Positions 28,441 through 35,798 of a stretch of 64,000 nt of DNA are shown here, piece by piece. Position 1 is the stretch's first letter. Each line of letters begins with the position of its first letter. Source of the stretch: Bryobacteraceae bacterium (lineage in GTDB: Bacteria; Acidobacteriota; Terriglobia; Bryobacterales; Bryobacteraceae). A program made the position numbers and the translations under genes. A model generated the notes under the pieces. It saw only the letters and a program-made list of their open reading frames with translations, searched no databases and was not told the origin of the DNA. The DNA lies in assembly GCA_014860455.1 (NCBI GenBank), contig JACZJQ010000055.1, positions 28,289 through 92,288 of the forward strand, in the 5' to 3' direction.

Positions 28441-29126
28441 TGCGCATGGTTACAAGGAACTTCGGCTGGAAAGTGACCTCACTTGCCGTGTCCTTCCTGG
28501 TCTGGCTCAGTTTGAGCGGGTCCAGGGAATCCACCACCTCCATCACCGCCCCCGTCCAATACCGAAATATCCCGAAGTCGCTGCAGATAAGCTCGGAAAT
28601 GGTCGAAAGCGTCCACTTCGTCCTTCGCGGACCCTCGCTCACCCTCTCGCGCCTCTCCAGCCAGCCCTTCCCGCTCATCATCGATCTGTCGAACGTCCGC
28701 GGCCCCGGCGAATCCACGTTCACCATTTCCCGCGAAAACGCCGACCTGCCCGAGGCCATCATGCTCGAACGCGCCATCCCCAGCCAGGTCCGGCTGACGC
28801 TGGAAACCCGCGTCGCCCGGGCCGTACCCGTGAAGGTGCTTTACTCGAACATCCCGCAGGGCATGCAGGTCAACTCGGCATCCGTAACGCCCGCCAGCCT
28901 CACCGTGATCGGACCCGAGAGCCGGGTGGCGGGTATTAGCGAGGTGGTCACCGACCCGGTGGATCTGCGCATGCTCGACGCCGAAGGTGAAGCCCGGACG
29001 ACATGCTATGCCGGCGACCCGCAGGTCAATTTCACCTCTTCGCCACAGGTGCGCGTCAAGGTGACTATCGGCCCGGCCGATCCGGCCCCGCCGGAAACCG
29101 CCACGCCCACACCGCCCGTCAAATAG
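28437..29126 (+). CDS. cdaR: YbbR-domain protein, CdaA regulator
   Basis: 229 residues: a membrane anchor near the N-terminus (KVTSLAVSFLVWLSLSG), then two YbbR-like beta domains outside the membrane (about 35-120 and 120-205) with VxYxNIPKSLQ and VLYSNIPQGMQV starts. The tail is Pro/Thr-rich. Family members bind CdaA and tune c-di-AMP output. Bacillus CdaR has four such domains; this one has two. Start overlaps the cdaA stop (ATGA). Confidence 0.88.
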   Translation: MMRMVTRNFGWKVTSLAVSFLVWLSLSGSRESTTSITAPVQYRNIPKSLQISSEMVESVHFVLRGPSLTLSRLSSQPFPLIIDLSNVRGPGESTFTISRENADLPEAIMLERAIPSQVRLTLETRVARAVPVKVLYSNIPQGMQVNSASVTPASLTVIGPESRVAGISEVVTDPVDLRMLDAEGEARTTCYAGDPQVNFTSSPQVRVKVTIGPADPAPPETATPTPPVK

Positions 29127-29143
29127 CCACCATCCACGCCCAT

Positions 29144-30496
29144 ATGTCACGACAACTTTTTGGAACCGACGGCATTAGAGGCGTCGCCGGCGAGCCGCCG
29201 TTGGACAGCCACACGGTCTTCGCTTTCGGCCGCGCTCTCGGCCAATGGGCGGCCGACAACGCGCCGCACGGCGGATGCCCGAGAGTCGTGATCGGAACCG
29301 ATACCAGAGAGTCCGGCCCATGGCTGGCGTCACTCGTGGCCGGGGGCTTGCGTCGCGCAGGCGTCGAGGTCCATTTCGCAGGACTATCGACCACGCCCGG
29401 CGTCGCCTACCTCACCCGCGTGGAGGACTTTGTCGCCGGCATCATGATCTCGGCATCGCACAATCCTTACCGCGACAACGGGCTCAAAGTCTTCGACCAC
29501 TCCGGTTTCAAACTGCCCGATGCGACCGAACATCAGCTCGAGCAGAGCATCTTCGCCATCCTCGCTGATTCGCCGGCGCCCGTCGAACTCGCCCTGGAGA
29601 CCGACTCCAGCCTCGACCAGCATTACATCGAATATCTCGCCTCCACCTTCAGCGGCCGGCTCGACGGCATGCGCATAGTCCTGGACTGCGCCAACGGCTC
29701 GGCCACCTACCTCGCGCCCGAACTCTTCTCCCGGCTCGGTGCCGAAGTCATCAGGACCGCCTGCTCGCCCGACGGCCGCAACATCAACCTGGACTGCGGC
29801 GCGCTCCATGTCGACTCGCTCCGCCAGGCCGTGCTCGATCATCATGCCCACTGCGGCGCCGCATTCGACGGCGATGCCGACCGTTGCATCATGGTTTCGG
29901 CTTCAGGCCGTATTCTCGACGGCGACCACCTGTTGCTGATCGCCGCCCGAGACCTGCTCGCCAGCGGCGGTTACGATGGCGCCAGCCCGGCCGTCGTCGC
30001 CACTGTGATGTCCAACCTGGGCTTCGAACGTGCTCTTCAGCGCGACGGAATTTCTCTGCTACGCACCTCGGTGGGCGACAAGTATGTTCTTGAAGAGATG
30101 ATCCGCGCCGGCCTGCCGATTGGCGGCGAACAGTCCGGCCACCTCATCTTCCGCCGTTTCGCGACAACCGGCGACGGAATGTTGTCGGCTTTGCGGACGC
30201 TGGATGCCGCGGTCCGGGCGGGCAAGCCGCTGGACGATCTCGTCAGCGGTTTCGAGGTCTATCCGCAGAAGCTGGTCAACGTCCGGTTCAAGGTGAAGCG
30301 GCCGATTGAAGAGCTGTCCGAAGTGCAGGCGGCTATGGACGATGCCCGCGGCGAGCTCGCCGAGCGGGGCCGGTTGCTGGTGCGGTTTTCTGGCACCGAA
30401 CCGCTGGCCCGAGTGATGGTGGAAGCCGCCGATCCAGCACTGGTGGAAAAACATACGGCGCGGATCGCCGAAGCCATCCGCGCCGGGATGTGTTAG
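29144..30496 (+). CDS. glmM: Phosphoglucosamine mutase
   Basis: 450 residues. It makes glucosamine-1-phosphate for peptidoglycan and lipopolysaccharide. N-terminus MSRQLFGTDGIRGVAGEPPL; phosphoserine loop ISASHNP (Ser105); magnesium loop DGDADRC; substrate loop GGEQSGHLIF; phosphate loop RFSGTEPLARVM. ATG at 29144, 17 bp after cdaR. In Firmicutes GlmM binds CdaA and inhibits it, and the conserved neighbourhood suggests the same link here. Confidence 0.95.
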   Translation: MSRQLFGTDGIRGVAGEPPLDSHTVFAFGRALGQWAADNAPHGGCPRVVIGTDTRESGPWLASLVAGGLRRAGVEVHFAGLSTTPGVAYLTRVEDFVAGIMISASHNPYRDNGLKVFDHSGFKLPDATEHQLEQSIFAILADSPAPVELALETDSSLDQHYIEYLASTFSGRLDGMRIVLDCANGSATYLAPELFSRLGAEVIRTACSPDGRNINLDCGALHVDSLRQAVLDHHAHCGAAFDGDADRCIMVSASGRILDGDHLLLIAARDLLASGGYDGASPAVVATVMSNLGFERALQRDGISLLRTSVGDKYVLEEMIRAGLPIGGEQSGHLIFRRFATTGDGMLSALRTLDAAVRAGKPLDDLVSGFEVYPQKLVNVRFKVKRPIEELSEVQAAMDDARGELAERGRLLVRFSGTEPLARVMVEAADPALVEKHTARIAEAIRAGMC

Positions 30497-30508
30497 CAGG
30501 CCTTCCTT

Positions 30509-31456
30509 CTATCTGAGTCTCCGGCCACGGACGCCGGAGCGGAACTGGACGTTAAAGGTGGCGTTGGTTTGACGGTTGCGGCCATCGAGTGTCAGGCTCT
30601 GGACTTCGTTGTTCAGGATGGTGGCGTTGCCTGACCCGGTTGCCCCGCCGTTGGCGAATCCGTTGCGGACAGTCAGCACAGCCGTGTCGCCGTTCCTCGT
30701 CCAACTCCCGGCAAATCGCACTGTCTCGGCGCCCAAAATCTCAAGCGTGAACTGCCCGTTGCGCCGCAGCCTCAGAACCGTCGAGGTGAGGTTCAGATCG
30801 GGCTGTCCGGCCATCCGGGCCACACCCGCGCCGCGTGTGGTGGCCTCGAAATCGTTCTGCCACCAGCCTGTGGCCGAGCCGGAGCCGGAGCCCCAACCCG
30901 AACCTGTTCCGGCGGTTGAACCCGTGCCCCAGCCAGAGCCCTGGTTTGCGCCCGAGCCCCAACCCGAACCGCTTCCGGGCCTGTTGCCGGCGCCGCCCCA
31001 CCCTTGCCATCCGCCGCTTTCGGCGCTCATCCCCGGATTGCGGTTGTCCCACTGGACGCGGAACGTATAGCCTTCGTCGCCGCCCTTGGAATCCTGGATT
31101 CGGACGCGCGCCGTGAAGCGGTTGCCCGAGTCAGGCGCCTCGGCCAGATCCACGCGCCCGCGCCCATCGACGCCGCGGAAGCGGAAGTTGTCCAGGGCGC
31201 TGCCTCTCGGCATGGGCTGCGAGCATTCCGACCCCTCGTCATGCGCCTCGCGGCCGCGGACGGTTTCGAATCCGAGGCGGTTGCCGCGGATGTGGACCAC
31301 CACTTCGTCGTCCACCCTTAGTCGAACCACGCAATAGCCGTTGTCCCTACGTTCGTCGTAATCTCTGGTCCGCTTCGGCTGGACCTCGACGAATCGCGAC
31401 TGCGCAAACAGGGTGCCGCACGCCGCGGCAATCAAAAAGAGAAATGTCAGTCTCAC
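30509..31456 (-). CDS. Secreted Gly/Ser/Trp-rich protein, unknown
   Basis: 315 residues: signal peptide (1-18, ending LFAQ), an N-terminal beta domain (about 20-135), and a low-complexity central block (about 140-200) of short Gly-Ser-Trp repeats such as GSGWGSG and GSGWGTG. A C-terminal beta domain follows (LNLTSTVLRLRRNGQFTLEILGAETVRFAGSWTRNGDTAVLTVRNGF), resembling small extracytoplasmic lipocalin-like or DUF-type modules. No family is assigned. Convergent with glmM, 12 bp apart. Confidence 0.7.
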   Translation of the reverse strand: MRLTFLFLIAAACGTLFAQSRFVEVQPKRTRDYDERRDNGYCVVRLRVDDEVVVHIRGNRLGFETVRGREAHDEGSECSQPMPRGSALDNFRFRGVDGRGRVDLAEAPDSGNRFTARVRIQDSKGGDEGYTFRVQWDNRNPGMSAESGGWQGWGGAGNRPGSGSGWGSGANQGSGWGTGSTAGTGSGWGSGSGSATGWWQNDFEATTRGAGVARMAGQPDLNLTSTVLRLRRNGQFTLEILGAETVRFAGSWTRNGDTAVLTVRNGFANGGATGSGNATILNNEVQSLTLDGRNRQTNATFNVQFRSGVRGRRLR

Positions 31457-31558
31457 GCGTTCCCTCCCTCGCCCCGATTGTAGCCCTATTCGCCCGCTCG
31501 GTTCAGCCTTGCCGCGCCTTGGTCCGGCCTGTTAGCTTCAGATTTGGACTCCCCGAAG

Positions 31559-32797
31559 ATGAATCACTCCGATTGCCCGTCCCGCCGCACCGTGCGCACC
31601 CGCCGCGTCGATGAGGTCGCTTCGCTAGACGAACTGTTCCGCCACTGCCTGCCGGCGTTCGGCGGGGCGTATCTGCGCCGCATCTACACGATCCTGGACG
31701 CGGCCATCGGCGCCGGTTGCCCTCTCACCCTGGCGCTGGCCGGCCCGGTGACCGTCAGCGGCCAGCACCAGACGTGGCTCAACCCGCTGCTTGAAACCGG
31801 CTGGATCGCCTACCTGAGCGGCACCGACGCCATGTGTTACCACGACGGGCACCGTTCATTGACCGGGCGGCCGGAGCCCGTTCACGAGGTCCCGATCTTC
31901 GGCGACGACGCGGCGCTGCGCGACGAACGCACGATCCGCGTCACCGATATGGCGTTCGACGAAGACGTCCTGCTGGACCAGGACCGTTTCTTTTCGGCCC
32001 TGCTCCAACTGCCCGAATTCCAGGCCAAGTTGACCGGCCCTGAGTTCCGCTACCGGCTGGGCGCATGGCTCGACAGGCTCGAACAGCGCAACGGTGTGGA
32101 GCCGGGGCTGTTGGCGACGTGCCATCGGATGGCGATTCCTTACTTTGTGGGCGCGCCGGGCGACGGGTCGATCTTCCTGAATTCGATGAAGCTGTGGGCG
32201 ATGCGCGAGGCGGGGCTGCTGGAGGATTATCGCTTCGAACTGGACATTCACGCCGAGGTGTTTGAATCGTGCGCGTACCACTACTGGGGCCTGTTTGAGA
32301 GCGACGCCAAGGCGCTGGGGACGTGGATCCTCGGCGGCGGCGTGCCGAAGAATTTCAACCTGCAGCCGGAGCCGGCGCTGGGCCAGGTGCTGGGGTTGCC
32401 CGACGTGCGGGGGTATCAGTTCGATGTGCAGATCGTCTCGGCCCCGGTGACCGACGGGTCGCTTTCGTCGTGCTTCCCTGCCGAGGCGGTGACGTGGGGC
32501 AAGGTGGATAAGGATCACTACATGAAGACGACGGAGTCGATGCAAGGCGACTATTCGGCCGTGGTTCCGTTCATCGTCAAGGCGCTGCTCGACAACCGCA
32601 AACGGTATGAGGAGCGCGCGGCGGAGGTCGGCCTCGACCAGCTCTATCTCGAAGACCAGAAGTCGCGCGGCTACCTGCGATCCCGCGAAGGCTACCGGCT
32701 GTTTGAGAAACGCGAACGGCTGATGGAAACCCTGCGCGCGGCGGTCAAAGACAACGCCGAATGGCTGCGCGACAGCCTCGGCTACCCGTTGCCCTGA
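31559..32797 (+). CDS. Deoxyhypusine synthase-like enzyme
   Basis: 412 residues. It matches the deoxyhypusine synthase family: LALAGPVTVSG near the start, the NAD-site GGGVPKNF (259-266), and the catalytic-lysine motif AVTWGK (Lys315), whose counterpart forms the imine in eukaryotic enzymes. The family transfers the aminobutyl group of spermidine to a lysine or to another amine. Bacteria lack eIF5A, so bacterial relatives probably act on small polyamines. An in-frame TTG at 31544 is possible, but the ATG at 31559 is preferred. The gene stands alone and no spermidine gene adjoins. Confidence 0.85.
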   Translation: MNHSDCPSRRTVRTRRVDEVASLDELFRHCLPAFGGAYLRRIYTILDAAIGAGCPLTLALAGPVTVSGQHQTWLNPLLETGWIAYLSGTDAMCYHDGHRSLTGRPEPVHEVPIFGDDAALRDERTIRVTDMAFDEDVLLDQDRFFSALLQLPEFQAKLTGPEFRYRLGAWLDRLEQRNGVEPGLLATCHRMAIPYFVGAPGDGSIFLNSMKLWAMREAGLLEDYRFELDIHAEVFESCAYHYWGLFESDAKALGTWILGGGVPKNFNLQPEPALGQVLGLPDVRGYQFDVQIVSAPVTDGSLSSCFPAEAVTWGKVDKDHYMKTTESMQGDYSAVVPFIVKALLDNRKRYEERAAEVGLDQLYLEDQKSRGYLRSREGYRLFEKRERLMETLRAAVKDNAEWLRDSLGYPLP

Positions 32798-32868
32798 TCG
32801 TCCCAGGTTCACAGCCCGTCAATAACTTGTACCTCGCGCACTAGCGCGACGTTCCCCAATCGCTTGGC

Positions 32869-33420
32869 TCACCCCCCCGTCCTGTCATCCTCATCCTGCA
32901 GGATGCTGTTGGTGCGCCACTCATCGGCCCGTGCTTGCTCCGCGTCCGGAATCTGGTGCAACCGCCTACCCAGCCACGCTGCAATCCCAAGCCCCGGCAT
33001 TATACTCAGGACGAGGCTTCGGAGAGTCCATCCGAGCGATGCGAAAACCGTCGCGATCACCGCAAAGTTGATCACTGCCCCCGCGAGTTGCCACGCCCAG
33101 TATGCCCGAAGACCCCGCGCCCTTGGCAGGCCGAGCGCCCGGAATTTCGCGCAATGCTTCAGAAAAATCCATGCGGAGAACAGGGAGATCACGCAAAACC
33201 CCGCCGCCACCCAAACCCCGCCCTTCCGCAGCGCCTCAATCAGCGTCGCCGCCGATTCCGGCAGACACACCAGCGCCATCGCCGACCCGAGAACCGCCAC
33301 CACCGCCGCAACCGTCCGCTCACGAAACGCCCGCCGCATCTCCCGCAGCGCGGCCTTCTCGACTTCAGCCGAAGGCCCAATCCCATCCGGCAACAAACGT
33401 TCCATCACTTCTTCTGGCAT
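32869..33420 (-). CDS. Predicted membrane protein overlapping a sigma factor gene
   Basis: 183 residues with about four hydrophobic helices (VAAVVAVLGSAMALVCL, VWVAAGFCVISLFSAWIFL, WQLAGAVINFAVIATVFA, LVLSIMPGLGIAAWLG) after a charged cytoplasmic N-terminus of about 35 residues. The start lies 16 bases inside the upstream sigma factor gene, so expression is coupled. Membrane partners downstream of ECF sigma factors are often anti-sigma factors; no zinc-binding HxxxCxxC motif is present, so this role is a guess. Confidence 0.7.
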   Translation of the reverse strand: MPEEVMERLLPDGIGPSAEVEKAALREMRRAFRERTVAAVVAVLGSAMALVCLPESAATLIEALRKGGVWVAAGFCVISLFSAWIFLKHCAKFRALGLPRARGLRAYWAWQLAGAVINFAVIATVFASLGWTLRSLVLSIMPGLGIAAWLGRRLHQIPDAEQARADEWRTNSILQDEDDRTGG

Positions 33421-33890
33421 AACGCCTCCGTCAATCTCTTCCGCGCCCTGTGCGCTCTGCTCCTCGCCGCCACTTCGGTCAGGCCCGTCAGTTCGGCAAT
33501 CTCCTCGTAGCTCAATCCGCCTTCCGCCCGCATCAGCAGCACTTCACGGTCTGCTGAATCCAGTTGATCCAGAGCCAGCAGCACCCGCTCCAGTTCCAGA
33601 TGTACATTCGGGTCCAGCGCTGGAGCCTGCACTCCGTCGGGCATCTGAACGAGCCGTTTCTCGCGCCTGTACTGGCTGCGAATCAGGTTCCTCACCGTGG
33701 CAATCAGGTACCCGCGCACCGTCAGTTGATCCACGCGCTCACCCGCCTGCCACACGCGCAGGAACGCCTCCGCCGTCAGATCCTCGGCTTGCGCGACATT
33801 GCCGGTCAGCGCGAGAGCGAACCGGTAAACGTCCCGGGCATGGCGCTCATACAGAGCGCCGAAACCCATTGATGAAACCGATTCGGCCAT
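33405..33890 (-). CDS. RNA polymerase ECF-type sigma factor
   Basis: 161 residues. Region 2 (about 10-75) has FGALYERHARDVYRFALALTG and AEDLTAEAFLRVWQ; region 4 (about 105-158) has LDSADREVLLMRAEGGLSYEEIAELTGLTEVAARSRAHRARKRL with a clear helix-turn-helix. I started at the ATG 33890, since the longer frame upstream has no family resemblance. Its start is only 20 bp from the divergent GTG of the hydrolase gene. Overlaps a membrane-protein gene, its likely regulator. Confidence 0.88.
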   Translation of the reverse strand: MAESVSSMGFGALYERHARDVYRFALALTGNVAQAEDLTAEAFLRVWQAGERVDQLTVRGYLIATVRNLIRSQYRREKRLVQMPDGVQAPALDPNVHLELERVLLALDQLDSADREVLLMRAEGGLSYEEIAELTGLTEVAARSRAHRARKRLTEALCQKK

Positions 33891-33910
33891 CCATACGACA
33901 ATACTCTTGA

Positions 33911-34651
33911 GTGCGCCCCGCGTTGCACATCCTGTTGCTGATTTGTGCGGCTGCGCCTGCCGCCCGCGCGGACTCACGCAATCAGACCTTCGATGATTTC
34001 GCCACGCCGCTGCCGGTGAAGCCCGGCGAGACACTTGTCGTCGGCATTGTCGGCGGGTGGGAAAGGTGGGACAATCCGGGGCGTTGCATTCGGCGGACGG
34101 CCATCGCCATCAAACGCCGGGAGTTGGAGGGCGTGTGGGTGGAGACGGTTGAAAATCACAAGCTAGAACTGGCCGAACGGCTGATCCGCGAGGCGTTTGA
34201 CTTCAATCGCGACGGAAAATTGGGCGAAGAGGAGGCGAAGCGGGCACGAATTGTACTGTTTGGACAGTCGCTTGGCGGGCGTGCGGCGTTGCGGCTGGCA
34301 CGGACGCTGAACGGCTGGGGTGTGACAGTTCGTTTGGTCGCGGTGGTTGACGCTTATGGCAAGGACCCATACACCGTCCCGCCCAATGTCCTCGCCGCCG
34401 CCAACTGGTTTCAGCGCGACCACTTGTTCATCAAAGGCGCACCGCTGCTCCGCGCCGAGGACCCTGAGCGCACGCGTATTCTCTTCAACCGCAAGGTCAG
34501 CTACAAGGGCCGGCGCGGCGAGTTTGAGATCGACGAACAGTCGCGTTTGCAGACGTTCTTCATGGGCGCGCACCTCGTGATGGAATTCGACATGCCGCTG
34601 TGGCGCGAGGTCGAAAAGATGGTTATCGAAGCAGCCCTCGGACGCGATTGA
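33911..34651 (+). CDS. Secreted alpha/beta-hydrolase-like protein with EF-hand loop
   Basis: 246 residues: signal peptide (1-20, ending ARA), then a strand-turn VVGIVGGWERWDNPG and a nucleophile elbow LFGQSLGGRAAL (GxSxG), the mark of an alpha/beta hydrolase. A canonical calcium-type EF-hand loop (DFNRDGKLGEEE) lies before the elbow. A His late in the chain (FFMGAHLVMEFD) could complete the triad. Substrate unknown. GTG start 20 bp from the divergent sigma factor start; the 3' end overlaps the convergent phosphodiesterase gene by 29 bases. Confidence 0.75.
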   Translation: MRPALHILLLICAAAPAARADSRNQTFDDFATPLPVKPGETLVVGIVGGWERWDNPGRCIRRTAIAIKRRELEGVWVETVENHKLELAERLIREAFDFNRDGKLGEEEAKRARIVLFGQSLGGRAALRLARTLNGWGVTVRLVAVVDAYGKDPYTVPPNVLAAANWFQRDHLFIKGAPLLRAEDPERTRILFNRKVSYKGRRGEFEIDEQSRLQTFFMGAHLVMEFDMPLWREVEKMVIEAALGRD

Positions 34652-35792
34652 AGTCGCCGTCGATGCCGGTGGGCGCGGCCACGCCCAGCAGGTGGAGGAT
34701 GAGTGGCGCGACGTCCACGGTCCTGGCCCTTTCGACGCGCGCGCCCTGTTTGAATGGCCCGCCGACGCCGATCAGCAGAGCGTCCATTTCGCGGTTCGCG
34801 ACCGGGTCGTAGCCATGCATCCCTTTCAGATGGGGCACGGCAGTGGACCCGTCGCCGACGGGCAGCACCTGGACGATCCAGGGCCGGTCGGGGACGATCA
34901 GCAGATCGCCGATGCGCGGGTTGTCGCGATAGTTCAGATGCGCGGGGATCTCGGCTCTGCGGTAGATCTTCCAGCCCTTCTCCTTCGGCTTCAGTTCGGC
35001 GTAGACGCGCGCGGGATCGTCGCAATAGAGTTGGGTTATCGGCGCCTCATTGGCGGCGATGCAGCCGCGGAAATCGGCGAGCGGGGTGAGGTCGAGATGG
35101 CCTTCGACAGCGCTCTGGCCGTGGTCTGAAACGATCAGCAGGGTCGCACCGGCCTTCGATGCCATCTCGGCGATGCGCGCCACCGAGGCATCCACTTTCT
35201 TCGCCGCTTCGACGGTCTCCAGAGCAAGCGGACCATGGCGGTGGCCCATGGAATCGATATCGGAGAAGTAGACGACAATCGCGTCTGGCCGCCGCTTGGT
35301 CAACGCCAGCCATTCGCCCACCTGCGCGACCTTCTCGTCGTGCTGCACCCGCCAGTCATAGCGCCGGAAATAGGTCGGCCATTTGCCGTTGACGCCGGCG
35401 TCGGTGCCTGGCCAGAAAAACGTGGCCACGGTCCTGCCGGCCTCTTCGGCGGTCTCCCAGAACGGTTCGCCGCCGTACCAGGAGCCGTCGGTGGAAGTGG
35501 TCTGGTAGTTGAACCGGCTCTTGCGCGCACGGTCATAGAAGACCATGCCGACCAGGCCGTGGCGCGAGGGCTCAAGTCCGGTGGCCATGCTGTGGAAGTT
35601 GGGGAACGTGGTGGACGGAAAGCTCGGCTGCATGTGGGCGACGGTTGCGCCCTGTACGCGGAGGCGGGCCAGGGTTTGCATCTTGTGGACTTCGATGAAG
35701 TCGTGCCGCAGGCCGTCGATGGCGACGATCACCAGCGGCTGGGCGGACAGGGATACGACGGCAAACAGGCAGGCGAGTCCAAACCGGAGCAT
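34623..35792 (-). CDS. Secreted nucleotide pyrophosphatase/phosphodiesterase (ENPP/alkaline phosphatase superfamily)
   Basis: 389 residues: signal peptide (1-17), then a type I phosphodiesterase domain with IVAIDGLRHDFI (first metal Asp), the nucleophile region PSFPSTTFPNFHSMATGLEPSRHG (catalytic Thr), FSDIDSMGHRHGP and SDHGQS (metal ligands) and HGYDP. Two zinc ions are expected. It cleaves phosphodiesters or pyrophosphates outside the cytoplasm. It lies 6 bp downstream of the barrel-protein gene and may be the last gene of that run, or an independent scavenging enzyme. Confidence 0.88.
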   Translation of the reverse strand: MLRFGLACLFAVVSLSAQPLVIVAIDGLRHDFIEVHKMQTLARLRVQGATVAHMQPSFPSTTFPNFHSMATGLEPSRHGLVGMVFYDRARKSRFNYQTTSTDGSWYGGEPFWETAEEAGRTVATFFWPGTDAGVNGKWPTYFRRYDWRVQHDEKVAQVGEWLALTKRRPDAIVVYFSDIDSMGHRHGPLALETVEAAKKVDASVARIAEMASKAGATLLIVSDHGQSAVEGHLDLTPLADFRGCIAANEAPITQLYCDDPARVYAELKPKEKGWKIYRRAEIPAHLNYRDNPRIGDLLIVPDRPWIVQVLPVGDGSTAVPHLKGMHGYDPVANREMDALLIGVGGPFKQGARVERARTVDVAPLILHLLGVAAPTGIDGDFNRVRGLLR

Positions 35793-35798
35793 GCCCTA

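Noticed and set aside
32835..32848. CGCGC-ACTA-GCGCG hairpin between convergent genes
   Set aside because: Five pairs with a four-base loop are common by chance at this GC content.
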